A DNA stretch of 64,000 nucleotides from Corinectria fuckeliana (Eukaryota; Ascomycota; Sordariomycetes; Hypocreales; Nectriaceae), in contig WPDH01000111.1 in the NCBI GenBank assembly GCA_019137255.1, forward strand, positions 124,001 through 188,000, written 5' to 3'. Shown here in pieces: positions 33,233 to 44,857 of the stretch (position 1 is the stretch's first letter; every line of letters begins with the position of its first letter). The notes under the pieces are model-generated. The model searched no databases. It was not told the DNA's origin and saw only the letters and a program-made list of their open reading frames with translations. A program made the position numbers and the translations under genes.

Positions 33233-33793
33233 CTAGCCACCACTCTTCAAAGGCCTGCGGTTATATAACACTTTCGGCGCACCTCGTCCCTCGCTGAAGA
33301 GATCCAGAATATAGTCACAGTACACCCAGACACCCTCGAGATGCTGCGGCAGCAACGGCTTCTTGTCCTTGCGCGCGACCACGGCGGTGCCAACACGGGA
33401 CTGCCACTCCGGAGGCACGAAGCCCGACTCGGGGTCGATATTGAGGAACGTGGCGATTTGGTTGTCCAGGTCGGCGCGGTTGGCCGACTGGGTGCCTACG
33501 GGGTGGAGGACGAGCGGCACGTCGATGAGCGCTGGGACGGGTGCAACGAAGTTGGAAAAGACGGGATGGTCTGAGGGGATTTTGATGACGGACCAGGGCG
33601 GAGATGTGATTTTATCGACCTCACACAGAACAATGACGGCTCGGATTGCCTCTGAAGTGTCGTCTATTGGCGTCGCAGTTGAAGTAGCGGCCTGTGGAGC
33701 AGTTATTTTAGGCGCCAGCAGCTGCGGAGACTCCAAGTCCGAGTCAGATACCGTGTCGATGATGTCCCATTTCGAGTAACCTACCAAAGCCAT
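33233..33793 (-). CDS. Conserved-looking hypothetical protein with probable C-terminal frameshift
   Basis: The open frame encodes 186 residues with no signal peptide, an acidic N-terminus (VSDSDLESP) and a C-terminal YCDYILDLFSEGRGAPKVLYNRRP. After RRP the frame ends quickly (LKSGG-stop). One base out of register the sequence instead continues FEEWWLAYREEQNDFR and then GEDDPDDWR to a stop at 33149-33147. That second ending looks like real protein (W-rich, acidic, in line with the preceding part), so a one-base loss near 33250 is likely. Either the truncated version is still made or the gene is newly damaged. I do not recognise the family. Confidence 0.55.
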   Translation of the reverse strand: MALVGYSKWDIIDTVSDSDLESPQLLAPKITAPQAATSTATPIDDTSEAIRAVIVLCEVDKITSPPWSVIKIPSDHPVFSNFVAPVPALIDVPLVLHPVGTQSANRADLDNQIATFLNIDPESGFVPPEWQSRVGTAVVARKDKKPLLPQHLEGVWVYCDYILDLFSEGRGAPKVLYNRRPLKSGG

Positions 33794-34769
33794 TGGAACT
33801 GATCACCTAAGTTAGATGTATCTTGCTTTTGAGATATCGCCTAGATGATCAGTGATTTAAATAGGTAAGTCGTTCTTAAATTGTAATATAACACCCTGCA
33901 CTATTAATTGAAGCTGTCAAAAACAAATTTAACAGCAGCAATACTCACATAACAAGACATTGGTGTATGAAAGATCGACCTAGTGAACTTAAGGCAGGAG
34001 GAGTGTGGAGTTGAAGCCCAGTTAACAAGACCAGGGCGGGCTTTATGAATGATAACAACCCATATTTCAATAAATCTTCCGGCGACATTTTGCTAGGAAG
34101 TCTTCAGGTATTGTGTCAGGAACTTCTGATTCTCGCTGTATCTATACCATGCAGTAGGGAACTGATCATCTCTTTAAATTCCCTCCAACGAGAGCAAACA
34201 GACTTCCGATCGTTACGTGGTTTTGTCTTCCACAATGCGTCCTGTTACGCTATAAGCTTTCGCATTGGTGGGGTTTCTCAAGCCGAAACGCTGAGATAGT
34301 GCCGATGGAACCTCGACCGGGCTTCAGAAAGGGGCCTATGTGGGTTTATGCGAATTGCAGGACCGGCTGGTGGGACCACAAATACCGACATCGCCAACTA
34401 CCGTGGAATGCGTCTTGGCAGGTGGTGCATCTTCACTTATAAGTTGCAATGTCGAGGTTGATCGTATTTTGGCTTTAGATCCGTGGCTTGTTAAAAACAT
34501 TATCCAGCTTTAGACAGAGACAGAGTATATCGATCTCTGGCATATTTCTAACCGCGCAGTAATATCACCCATGAAGCCCCACATTCAATGTCTTTCCATT
34601 CATTAAGGGTTGAGAGCCAGGGCTATGTCAATGCGAAACAAGTTCATGAACTTAGTTACATGCAGTAAACAAACCCTGCTGGATTCCTTCTGTGATTATA
34701 AAACAAGTGCACTTCCCGTGCTAATAGTAAGCATCTCATATCACCCATCACGTCTTCTGCCGTCGTAAA
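33794..34769. other. Intergenic region
   Basis: About 1 kb with no supported gene; a plus-strand open frame at 34045-34299 lacks family resemblance and is not called. The last 150 bp are the promoter of the secreted protein gene at 34770. Confidence 0.4.
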
Positions 34770-35525
34770 ATGCCTTCACCAACCAGCTTCATCCTCATGT
34801 CGGCGGCCATCGCCGGGGCCCAGGCCGCTGACTGGTCAGGCCAATACAAGTTCGGCAACATGTTCTACACCGGCCCGACCAAGAACGGCGTCACCATCAC
34901 CCAGGCCACCTACTCCCTAGTTCCGCCTTCTGTGCCATGCGGCTATGCTACCAGCGGTGGCAACGAGGAGCTCGCCTTTTGGATCGGCATCCAGGACGAC
35001 CCGGCTGGCAAGGACGTCGCCCAGGAGAGTTTCGTCCAGCCTCTTCTCAACTGGGCGCCCGACCAGCAACTTACCGGTTGCGACACCGACAACACGCAGT
35101 GGTGTATTGCTGCCAGCACCTACACCCCTTCGGCCCAGCTCGGCCAGCCATACGAGCCCATCGAGGCCGGAACACGCCTCGACTTTGAGCTTGTCGTTGG
35201 TTCCGAAGTGACGCAGACGATATCTTCTTCCGGCAACGTGCTGTCGACCCAGACCAACGCCGCGGGCATGAAGCCAGCCGTTTTCTACGGAGCGAATGAG
35301 TGCTATCTGCAGACCTGCGGTACTCTGGAGGGATACTCGTGGGAGAACATCACCATCCACCTGTCGGCCGCGGATCCTGACTTTGGCAATACCCTCTCGC
35401 TCACTGGTGCTACGAGCAGTGGCTACGAGACGACCGATGGTGGCAAGACGTGGACGAATGCCAAGATTACCATTGAGAAGGACTATTTGTACTCGGACAA
35501 CCAGGAGCATGAATGCAGCGCATAA
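34770..35525 (+). CDS. Secreted protein, possible concanavalin-like/G1 peptidase-like fold
   Basis: 251 residues in one exon. Residues 1-19 are a signal peptide ending AGAQA. The mature part starts DWSGQYKFG and has NEELAFWIGIQDDPAG, VQPLLNWAPDQ and DFELVVGSEVTQTIS, alternating short polar and beta-prone stretches rich in Gly, Thr and Ser, with several Cys (e.g. PCGYAT, GCDTDN, WCIAAS, ECYLQTCG) that may pair. The 'W(I/V)GI' strand and overall length recall eqolisin (G1) or other lectin/glucanase-fold secreted fungal proteins, but I cannot place the catalytic Gln/Glu pair with certainty. Strong GC3 bias indicates a well-expressed gene. Function is left open. Confidence 0.75.
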   Translation: MPSPTSFILMSAAIAGAQAADWSGQYKFGNMFYTGPTKNGVTITQATYSLVPPSVPCGYATSGGNEELAFWIGIQDDPAGKDVAQESFVQPLLNWAPDQQLTGCDTDNTQWCIAASTYTPSAQLGQPYEPIEAGTRLDFELVVGSEVTQTISSSGNVLSTQTNAAGMKPAVFYGANECYLQTCGTLEGYSWENITIHLSAADPDFGNTLSLTGATSSGYETTDGGKTWTNAKITIEKDYLYSDNQEHECSA

Positions 35526-36572
35526 AAAAGGATAGGCGGAATAGGTAGCTAGCGACTGTCTTGCAGAGATAGTTGCTTTTCGTTTTCGAAGGGATTGGAT
35601 TAGCATCAAGGTCTCAACCATTCATTCACGCAGTTCTCATCTTTGTGTAGTGAGGCGTACAAGACGCTGCTCTCTACCCTGTCGTCGCTCCGTAAACACC
35701 CATGTCCTGTGGGAGACTACAGTGGGCGTGCAAAAGTTCCGACAATGTGCCCATTTCACACCAAAAGGGTCAGCTTTTAAATAGTAATAGAATAATCTAT
35801 ATAAATAATAATAGATTTCTTAAAGTACTAATATTTAAGTTAGATCTAAATATATTAAATAGCTTATTTACAATTTAAAGTATATTTATATAGATTTAAT
35901 TATTAATTTATAAAATACTATTTTTCTAGTTACTTATTTTTTCTTACTACTAAAATAAAATAAGAATAAAATAAATAGAGTATTTAATTAAAATAAAAAT
36001 ATAGTAATAATATTTAGCCAAGTTAGTATATAACTTGATTTTTAAGGTATTTTATATTAGGTGTTATATCTTTAATAAGTCGAATTAAAATATAGTAATA
36101 AAATAAGTACTACAAGTGGGCCTTTTTAAGTTGTCGGAACTTTTACACACAACTGTAGTCGCCCAGTCTGCTGACGGCCTGGCTTGCTGAAGGCCGAGCT
36201 TGCCGTGCAATCTTAAGCGAGGCTATGTGAGTATGATAGCTGGGACAGGATGCTGTCTTCGGTCGGTACAGTTTCCGTTCCTGAGTGGCTATCACTGACG
36301 TCAATGGTCCCACAAGGCGCTCGCACTACTCATAGTCAATGCTAGTTCGGGGAAGATCTTCCTTCACGCCCAACCAGCTGAAAGCTGATGTCTCACCTTG
36401 GCTCAAGAATTATTTATCGTTGGGGCAGTCCAGGCGCCATCAGTCGTCATCCGTCCTACCAAGAAGAGCAGTAGACTCGACTATTTATTCCTTGACCTTT
36501 CTTTTTTTTCATGGCCACAGACCTCTTCTACTTTGCCCGCACACTAACTTTTTTCTTCCTCCTGTCGTGAAC
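35526..36572. other. Intergenic region holding a miniature transposon
   Basis: Most of this gap is the 436-bp inverted-repeat element at 35720-36155 (separate entry). The remaining flanks, 35526-35719 and 36156-36572, show no gene and supply the upstream region of the SDR gene at 36573. Confidence 0.5.
35720..36155. mobile_element. Tc1/mariner-like miniature element (MITE) with TA target duplication
   Basis: The left end starts CAGTGGGCGTGCAAAAGTTC and continues CGACAA; the right end is its near-perfect inverse, TTGTCGGAACTTTTACACAC then AACTG. Both ends are flanked by TA (35718-35719 and 36156-36157), the target duplication of Tc1/mariner elements, and CAGT is a typical Tc1 end. The interior (about 35780-36115) is almost only A and T, and far too short for a transposase, so this is a non-autonomous or internally deleted copy that was then mutated by RIP. 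It lies between the secreted-protein gene and the SDR gene. Confidence 0.8.
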
Positions 36573-37690
36573 ATGGCCATTCTAGTAACTGGCGTAAGAG
36601 CATCTGCCACATCCGTCAAAGCATGCACTGAAATTTTCCCAGGGCGCAGGGTTTCTCGGTCGTAACCTGGTACACCTGCTGCTTGACAAGGGTCACGAGG
36701 TGGTGGTGGTTGATTCATTATGGACAGGATCATGGAGCAACCTGGACAGCTTGAGGGCAAACAAGAGGCTACGATGCGTCCGGTATGTCTACCTATCACC
36801 GTGAGGACGATATCATCCTGATATCATCTAGTTCTGATGTGAGGGATTCCCTGCCATCGATTGACCGCGTCGAACAAATCTACCACCTTGCCTGTCCTGC
36901 AAGCCCGGTACATTTCGAGACGAGCCCCATCGAGATTCTAAAGACTTGCTTCAACGGAACGACAAATATTCTGGACTACGCAGTGGAACATAATGCTCGG
37001 ATACTCCTCGCCAGCACTTCAGGTTCGAGCTCACCCTATGCTCCAAAAACAACAGTTGCTAACAAGGGCACAACAGAGGTTTATGGAAACCCCGAGATCA
37101 CCTGTCAGCCAGAAGACTACCGGGGAAATGTCAACTGCTTTGGACCGCGGGCCTGCTACGACGAAGGCAAGAGAGTTATGGAATCACTTGCGTACGCATA
37201 TCATGCCGAGCAAGGGCTCGACGTCCGGGTTGCTCGCATCTTCAATTCCTACGGTCCGTTCATGAAAGCAGACGACGGTCGAGCTGTGCCCAACTTCATC
37301 ATGGCGGCGATGCGAGGAGAGCCAATGACCATCTACGGAGACGGACATGCTACGCGTTGCTTCCAGTTTGCCACGGACTGTGTACAAGGCTTGGAGGCGC
37401 TGATGAACAGCGAGTACCACGGTCCGGTCAACATTGGAAGCGACCATGAGATCGAGGTAAGCGAGATTGCGCAGACGATAGCTAGAGTCGTCGCGTCTAG
37501 GATGGGCAGGGAACCTGTGTCGATTCGTTTGCTTCCGAGTAGGGAGGATGATCCTGTCCAGAGGAAACCGGATACTAGCCTTGCAACAGAAGTTCTCAGC
37601 TGGAGGGCAAGAGTTCCGTTGCAGGAGGGGATAGCGATGACTGTGGACTGGTTTTTGGACATAGAGACTAGGCTGGTTGGGAGACTATAA
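36573..37690 (+). CDS. NAD-dependent SDR, UDP-glucuronate decarboxylase (UDP-xylose synthase)-like
   Basis: Exons 36573-36593, 36643-36782 and 36832-37690, introns 49 bp each, give 339 residues. The first intron splits the Rossmann motif: MAILVTG joins GAGFLGR to form TGGAGFLG (residues 6-13); the second join reads CVRSDVRDSLP. YHLACPASPVHF, the catalytic CYDEGKR (Tyr163, Lys167), RIFNSYGPFM, DGRAVPNFI and GDGHATRCFQFATDCVQGLEAL are the run of conserved segments of the extended-SDR family of UDP-glucuronate decarboxylases, which convert UDP-glucuronate to UDP-xylose. Fungal forms act in capsule or cell-wall sugar supply. The N-terminus is only a short leader with no membrane anchor, so a cytosolic enzyme is expected. 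A related UDP-sugar epimerase remains possible. Confidence 0.85.
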
Positions 37691-39304
37691 CTCGGAGGGT
37701 TATGGCCTTGCACTATCTGCGTAGTAGATTTGTTACCTACGAGTCTTTACCGATGTGCCTAACTGGCCCGTTGACAACTGGCCCGTTGACATCTTAATTT
37801 TGTCTCAAGAGAGACCTTCTGCCCATCATCGCTCCAGCGTAGAAGAAAAGGCGGCGTGTCTAATTAAGACATGACGCGACTAAAATTTCGGAGGCTAATG
37901 AGCTCTTCAAACCGCGATTGCGACCCCACCACCATGCCTTGCGTATAAGCTCCAGCCATTCAAGGTGCCTGGATCGTGGTCGGCGTGTGATGCCCAGAGT
38001 AGGGTAAGCTCGGAACGGGAGGGCATTTTCAAGGGACAGGAGCCTGAGAACATAGATCAGACCAAAGAGATGCGGTGCGTATGACTTGGCTGGCAGGAAA
38101 GTTGTTGATTGTTATGAAACCCCGGGATGCCGCTGAAGTAGATCAGTACCGTAGAGCTTGGTTGGCCATCAATGAAAGGTTCAGTGGCTAGCGACAAACT
38201 TAGGCTAAGAAGGAGCTTAACTAGCTCGTCGCGTGGTTCTTTAATAACACTTTCTTAAACGCTCTAAGGCATTTAGTATGCATAAGATTTTAAGATAATA
38301 CATTATTTAAATAACAAACAATACTTCCTTATAGTTAAGAGATTTTAGAGAAGTGTGAAAGGCTTAGAGTAGGTTATTAAGGTTTAGTTACTTCTTATTA
38401 ATCTTAAAAATACTTAAGGATTAATTAATCTCCTAACTAGCTAGCCTAATAGTAGCATTATAAGCCTTAAGTGCTTTAAGTAATAGCTTTTAACCTCGAT
38501 TTAAGCAGGTACTGTGAGGAACTCTACCTTAAAGAATAGATATCTAGCTGCCTCGACACCGTAGTTTAAATTTACATCGCGGACAGACTGGTTGAGGTGA
38601 AACTGGCCGTAAACCCCTCCGTGGATAGAGGCACCAGTTGCCAAGTGCAAGCCAAACCGGCCGAAAAGGATGAGACTTATGAGACATCAGTGATATTTCC
38701 AGCCACTTGTGTTCTCCAATGTGCATACGTGTGACCACTGGTAGAGCTGCTCTGACCGTTCAATGCTATAAAAACTGTTTAGACTATAATGATAATCTAG
38801 CTCATAGGAAGACCCGGTCTAAGGCACAATCCGGACTGTATCCACGAGTGCGCTATTAGAAGGGCCCGGACCTTCACGGTTAAATATGTAGCCGCGGTCA
38901 CTGCACAAAACATACCCTATGTTCTCGAATCCATGTGAGTGCATGTTCTTAGAGATACATTCACATTAGAAACACGATTCAGTCAATCCCAAGGTCGAAG
39001 ACTAAACAGTCTGGTCTTTATATCAAAATAATAGTTTACAGGGTATCTAGCTCAACTCTTTGCCAGGATTTATGGCTGCAAATAGGAAGCCAAAGCTTAA
39101 CCTAGCGAGTAGCTAGTCTTCGGCATCGTAATGATCAATGATATTCGCTCCCTAGACCCAGACTTACCAGATCTCGAAACCGAGGCATCGGTGAAGTCAC
39201 GGTACCAAAGTCGGCGACGGTGACTTGGCTCACATCTCCTAGGAGGTCTCGACGGTCCACTCGGTGTTTGTCGCTGAGAATCGAGCGTAACATGGACACT
39301 TCCT
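37691..39304. other. Intergenic region with AT-rich segment
   Basis: No supported gene in 1.6 kb. From about 38210 to 38560 the sequence is AT-rich with the word use of the RIP block, pointing to a mutated repeat remnant. Confidence 0.45.
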
Positions 39305-41174
39305 TCACTCTAATATCCCCCGGTGTGCAGCTGCAAAGCTACTTAGACTCATCGCATCCTCATCCCCCTCAGCCTGGCCACGGTGCGGTGTAAGATACGG
39401 CTGCACCGGCGGCGCCTCGCGTCGTACGCCTCTGTAAGAAGGCTCGGAATCATCGTCAACCAAAACCACCATCCACACGCCAACGGACCCGTTTGAGCCG
39501 AGCAACGGCGTGCAGTGAATCCAGCGACTCCGGCCGGCGGACGCCGGTGGAGGCTGGCCACCCTCTTCGCCGTGGCTCTGATGGTTCATGACACGCGTCG
39601 AGTGGCTATGCGCCTGCATGTCCGACCGAGAAAGCCAGCGCACCTTGGCAGTCAGGCCGTGTCCTCCGGCAAAGGCCTGCGTGAGGTTGTCGCGGACGCG
39701 GTCGGAGCCGCCGATGCGCGACAGGAATGGACTCTGCAGCATGCCCGGGACGCGCAGCGACGGCGACGCGAAGAGGATGCGCAGGTTGGGGTACGGCCGC
39801 ACGAGGAGGTAGTGCTGGAAGATGCCGCTGAGGCGTCCGCCGCCGCGGACGTTGACGGCGGGCTCCTGGAGGATGGGATCCGAGAGGCGGCGGTGGATGG
39901 TGGCGTCGTCTTGGATCAGCAGCCGCGGCTTGTTCCAGTTGGCTCGCATCGAGTCTGCGTCCCTCACATCCTCCTGGTGCGTGCGGTGCAGGGCGCCTCC
40001 TGACTCGCGGACCGTCTTCAGCTCGGCTAGATCAAACATGCCAGCCAACTCCCGGAACTCGTCCTTGTCGTGGTTTTGCTGTGGCAGGATGGCTGCCTCG
40101 CCTGAGTACTGCTCGGGGTTCTCCCACTGCATGAGCCTCGACAGCGAGTCCAGTCCAGAGCACTCCTTGACAAGACCCGAAACATCGACCTGCGCGCCCA
40201 AGTGGTACCGTACGACGCCCCGGGAATCAAATAGCGGGGCGATCATGAGGAGGTTGACAAAAGGAGAGCCGTCGCGGCGGTAGTTGAGGAACGTCTCGCA
40301 GTGATCTTGGCCGGCCTCGAGCTTCTCTCGGATTCTCCGCACGCTGAACGGATTCGTCTTGGGGCCCTGGAGGAACCGGCAGTTGCGTCCTATCGCGTAG
40401 TTCATGCCGTACTGTGTCGTTCTGTGGAATTCTTTTGATTATTCATGTCAGTTCGTGCCATCTTGTTAAATCCGGGCCAGATAATTGACTCGACTCACCT
40501 TCACTTGCAAAGACAATGGGATTGTCAGGCCGTGATGGATCCGAGAGACAAAACACCTCTGCGAGCCCTTCTGATAGATCCCGGAGTTGCGGAGGGAGCG
40601 TGTCTGTGATTCTTCGCTTGATGGTAATGCTGACCGTCTGGATAAACGTGTGTGTAATGTATGCTGGCAGGTCGTGGTTGGCCATGACTTCAAAGGCATC
40701 GTCTGCCCTCTTGCGCAGCGCATTGTTGATGGTAGCGGCAACGGGGTCCTCGGTGAAATCAAGCCCGCCGATGGTCTTCAGCGAGCCGGTCAGAGCGTTC
40801 GCGTAGTCAATGGCCTTGAGCGCTTTGAGGGTATCCAGGTAGTAGGCCAAGATGGGCAACGAATCTGGCCGCGACGTGGAAAGGAAGTTGGAGAAGCGCT
40901 GGAGCAGCATGGGGTCCTCGAATATCACCGTGAGGTGCCTGATGGAGAAGAGCAGCTCGGATTGCGATTCGAGGGTATATTGCTTGCCCAGCGCATGCGC
41001 CGGCACCACCAGGTCAAACGAGGCCGGGTCGAATTCCTCCTCGGTCAACGGCTCGAGTCCGTCGTTGTCCATGCCACCTTTTGTCTGAAGAGCTGGTAGC
41101 GTCGAGGGCGCCTGCGACGAGATGGATGATGCGTCCCTGAGGGACCAACGCGAGTCATGCGAGTGGGAGGACAT
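39305..41174 (-). CDS. RGS-LOV blue-light photoreceptor-like protein
   Basis: Two exons, 41174-40499 and 40431-39305, split by a 67-bp phase-1 intron, give 600 residues. Residues ~45-190 are an RGS-like helical domain (DPMLLQRFSNFLSTSRPDSLPILAYYLD). The LOV domain follows: FCLSDPSRPDNPIVFASEEF, then GRNCRFLQGPKTN with the flavin-adduct Cys243, then FLNYRRDGSPFVNLLMIAPLFDSRG and GAQVDVSGL. The intron join is what completes the LOV core, so the single-exon frames on either side are both partial. A second PAS-like unit (ILFASPSLRVPGMLQSPFL, GRSRWIHCTPLLGSNGSVGVWMVVLVDD) lies in the C-terminal half. Fungal RGS-LOV proteins bind flavin and move to membranes in blue light, linking light to G-protein signalling. 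All expected key residues are present. Confidence 0.88.
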
Positions 41175-42644
41175 GGCGCTTTTCGAGCCCGCAGACGACG
41201 GCGGGCCCTGTGGTTCGTCTTGGTAGAAGCTAGAGTGACTGTCAGCTCAATCGCTTTGGTTTCATCCAGGCGAGTCAGCGGACGAACCTCAACTTGGATG
41301 ACAAGCCATGGTGCTCCATCTTTGCAGACGCACAGGATTTTTGCAGACTATCTGATCTTGGTGGGATTATGGACATTGCAGTTGTGTGTGGTTATGGTTT
41401 GTCACGAGTCGGAAATCTCGTCGTGGCGAGGAGCAGGCGAGTAAATCGTAATAGTTAGCTCAGCCAGACGCGAGGGAGACGACTTGCAGACGAGGTGTCT
41501 TGGCTTGTTTAATGAGCTCTCACTTGTCAACGCTCCGAGAACGGGACGACGATGACGGCCATCCAGCGGCAGTGCCAAGCTTGACCAGACCTCTTTGGCC
41601 GCGTGGATGTTGATCGCACTGACAGCTGTCAAATAGTGCCAATAGTGCGAATAAGTGCCAAATGACGAAATGAGGTTTTGCCGTGTGCTTCTCGACTTGG
41701 GCTTAGATCGGCCGGCTCCCGCTGTAGGTATGCGCTAGAGCTGAACCCCTTGCGTTAGTGTCGGCAAAATGTCTGATCTCGATGAAAAGGGACCATGCTG
41801 GACATCGCGGAAATCGCGGAAATCTGGGCGATCGATCGGTGGAGATTAGACGAAGGATGTACGGGGACATGCTCGGAACTTGCTCGTTCCGGCGGCTGAT
41901 TTGCGCTCATCGTCTCGTCGCTGAGGGGAACCCTTTGTGTAGCCGTGGCCGGTAAGAGCCTCGACAGAATTAGTTAGTCTCATCCGTTGAGCGCTGTGTG
42001 TACGTAGCGCGGCCGAGATACGAGGCTAGAGATGGAGTGCTGGGGGCACTGTGCGATGGAGCTACGGCGCAGCCGAGGATGGAGGCTTTCTCGAGAAGTT
42101 CCGGGTTGCTAGCACGGCACTTGCTGAGCCCAGATGCTGGCTAGATGTACTTCTGTGCCTAAGGAGGAGTCAATCTCTATGTACACAGCGATACTACTCC
42201 CTTCAATTCTATTCCTTTCCACGGCCTCCAACTTGCTTGCCAAGATGCTGAGCCTAGATGAACAGGGAGTACGGCCCGCACACATGGGCGGCTACTTCTT
42301 CATACCCTCTACACCGAAGCAATTCAAGCTTCAGGAGAAGCCAATGGACACGTGGACCATCGCGCAACTCACCCTGTTGCCGCACTAGCCATCTTGGGGC
42401 ATCTTAACAACCTCATTAGCAACCGTTGTCTCAACATCGACGCTCACAAGATTCTTACCTCCACAAAACTAGGGTCACGATCAGCAAAGCTCTTCACACA
42501 GTACCGAGCCCAATTAGGGTAGTAGCCCTTCATACAACACCCAATCTGCCTGTCATGCTTGTTCCAAAGCGTCCAGCTCGGGTCAGCGCATCTCATGTTG
42601 CCAGGAATGATTTCGCCGAGGCAGTCCTCCCCTGTTGCAGTCAG
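41175..42644. other. Intergenic region
   Basis: About 1.5 kb, no supported gene. Short open frames on both strands (e.g. 42051-42388 plus) match nothing recognised. Confidence 0.4.
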
Positions 42645-44075
42645 CTACTCGCCCGAGACCACGAAGACTCGCAACCTACCTGGAGGGCAACAAAGGCTGA
42701 CCTCGCTAGCAACTGCCTCGTCCAATTCCAGCCCATCAGGACAGCACCAAATCGCTATTGAAGACATGTGTGTTCCTTTGGGACAACATCCGCCGTCTGT
42801 TTCCGGGTCGAGGAACGGGTAGAGAATAAATCCACTCCTTCCATGGCACTGCTTCTTCCGGCTGCCTTGCACTGTCATCTTGACCTTGTCACTCCTGACG
42901 TTTGCCGTGGAACTAAACAAAACGATGTAAGTCGTGGGTGTGTCCTCTTCGTTGCATGGGAGGTCGATTGGCTTTGCCGACCCCGCGTCACTTGACATCT
43001 CGGTCCAGGCCTTGGCCTCGGGCTTTCGATACGCTAGTCGCTGATGATGGGTGGCAGATGAGTATATCTTGGCTGTCTCCCCGGCTTTGACCGTGATTTT
43101 GAAGACGGAAATTGTGAATGGGGCCGTTTTGAGCGTTGCCGTTCCAGTAGTACCCGTGGCGTCCAGCTTGACGGAAGCGGGGACGGGGGTGATGTCCGGT
43201 ATGGTAGGGATGAGCACTCCGCTCGTGTCTTGAATAGACTGAAGCGAAAACTCCTGGGCGAACGTAAAGAAGTCATCCGCAAACCCGCTCAGCTCTGAAA
43301 GACGCTTCCTCTCCTCGGTGCCGTCGAGTCCAGGTTCAGACAACAAGACCCAACTGTTGAGGGAGTCTAGGTCCATCGAGTTCCCCATCGACTGGAAGAA
43401 TACGCTGGTCGCGTAGGCGGCTTTCCCATCATGTGCGTACAGAGGCAACGCAGGATCGTAGTCGGCGCCGCTGTACTTCTTCCCGGGCCACTCTGCGTTG
43501 GAGTCTGGAAAGACGACGTTGCTGAAGTAATTTGCTGATCCCTCTCGGATATACTCGGGGTCGAGTGCACTCCCAAACTTCAAGCCCTGTGCGCAGTGGT
43601 ACAGCTCGTGCGCCAGCGCTTGCAGGGCTCGAGGGACGTTTGTGGATGCTTCCGTAGTCCACCTTTGCATCATCTTCACCTGGAAAGGCGATCGCTTTTC
43701 GTACGGGTTGCTAGTCTCGGCCGTAGCAGTGCCGTCGACGTCGGTGGTGAGGATGATGACTATTTCCTCTGGGAGCTTGGCAAAGGTGTCGTAGACCTTG
43801 AAAGTCTCGGCGAGGGACTGTTCAAGCACTGGTTTGACCGCGTCCTTTGTCTTGCTTGGTAACCTGCTCCATTTCCGTGTGTACGTCACGATGATCGTTG
43901 TCTTGCCAAAGGTCTTTGGATAGCCTGAGAGGCCGTGGCAATCGGATTTGACGGTCCACTTGCTGCCGGGATCCTTGGGCGTCAGTTTTGTCCAGAATTG
44001 GTCGCATCTTTTCCATCGAGCCTGTGCCAACGAGAAGAAGGATAAAAGAGCGAGAAAATAGAGATGCAGATTCAT
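42645..44075 (-). CDS. Secreted HExxH metalloprotease-like protein with Cys-rich tail
   Basis: 476 residues, single exon. Residues 1-19 form a signal peptide (YFLALLSFFSLAQA). The central part has a zinc-binding HELYH (His156, Glu157, His160) in LAHELYHCAQGLKFG, followed by EYIREGSANYFSNVVF, where the Glu ~25-30 residues later could be the third ligand as in gluzincins. The C-terminal ~70 residues are rich in Cys pairs (GGCCPKG, WCCPDG, LCCPPG), like a granulin/Cys-knot-type tail. Proteins of this kind are secreted by many ascomycetes; the exact peptidase family is not identified and proteolytic activity is inferred only from the motif. Confidence 0.78.
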   Translation of the reverse strand: MNLHLYFLALLSFFSLAQARWKRCDQFWTKLTPKDPGSKWTVKSDCHGLSGYPKTFGKTTIIVTYTRKWSRLPSKTKDAVKPVLEQSLAETFKVYDTFAKLPEEIVIILTTDVDGTATAETSNPYEKRSPFQVKMMQRWTTEASTNVPRALQALAHELYHCAQGLKFGSALDPEYIREGSANYFSNVVFPDSNAEWPGKKYSGADYDPALPLYAHDGKAAYATSVFFQSMGNSMDLDSLNSWVLLSEPGLDGTEERKRLSELSGFADDFFTFAQEFSLQSIQDTSGVLIPTIPDITPVPASVKLDATGTTGTATLKTAPFTISVFKITVKAGETAKIYSSATHHQRLAYRKPEAKAWTEMSSDAGSAKPIDLPCNEEDTPTTYIVLFSSTANVRSDKVKMTVQGSRKKQCHGRSGFILYPFLDPETDGGCCPKGTHMSSIAIWCCPDGLELDEAVASEVSLCCPPGRLRVFVVSGE

Positions 44076-44857
44076 CTTGGAAGAGAAACGGTTCAGAAGT
44101 GCCCTAAGATATTTGTTTCACTGGGCCAAAGCCTTCAACTGACGAATTTCTTTGTCTTGCCGAACAAGCAACATGCCCTGCCGGCAGACAGCTTACTATT
44201 TATCTCCCCCACAATCACACACCCTCAATCACAAGAATTGAGCGGTGACGACAGTTGCCGCGACAATACGGAGGTGTGACATTACTTGGCGTTTTAGTAA
44301 CGCCACGACAAAGCCTTTTGTGTTTCTGTACCAATAAAATGGCGTTTATGTGTACACAAGGCCGGTACTTGCCGTGCTCTCCCCCGGCATTAATTATCAG
44401 CCGTTAAATAGTCTGCCTTGCCCTACTCAATCGAGCGTTCGGGACGCCGCCACTGAATTGTTTAGCTGGCTTTTCAACGCCAACGTGTCTCTTGGGCTTG
44501 GAATTTCCGTCTTAATCTACACGCTAAGGCTTAATTCGTTCTAGACATAAAGTCTAGACTAAAATGGTCAGCCGTGGCTTTTCAGGGGATATTCTCAAAG
44601 AGCTAGCAGATTTAGCCCTTGGAGTATCAACCACTGGACCAACATGTACGGCGTGCTCTGGCTAGGGCGCCGTCAAGCTTCAACATCCTCTAACAAGCAA
44701 AATGGACGAACCAGCAGGATGATCAATCCATTTCAGCTACGGTGGGAATTTTTCGTTGTCGAATTCTGATATCCCTCCACCGTTCATAAGCAGCAGCAAC
44801 AGCTTCTTCATCAACGGGTAGACCCTGCCATATTGCTTGAGACTGCCTAAATAGATA
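44076..44857. other. Intergenic region
   Basis: About 780 bp without a supported gene. Nothing distinctive is seen apart from CA-rich sequence upstream of the metalloprotease-like gene. Confidence 0.4.

Noticed and set aside
34917..35621. 234-residue minus-strand open frame
   Set aside because: Antisense shadow of the secreted protein at 34770; Arg/Gly/Leu-rich without domain or signal.
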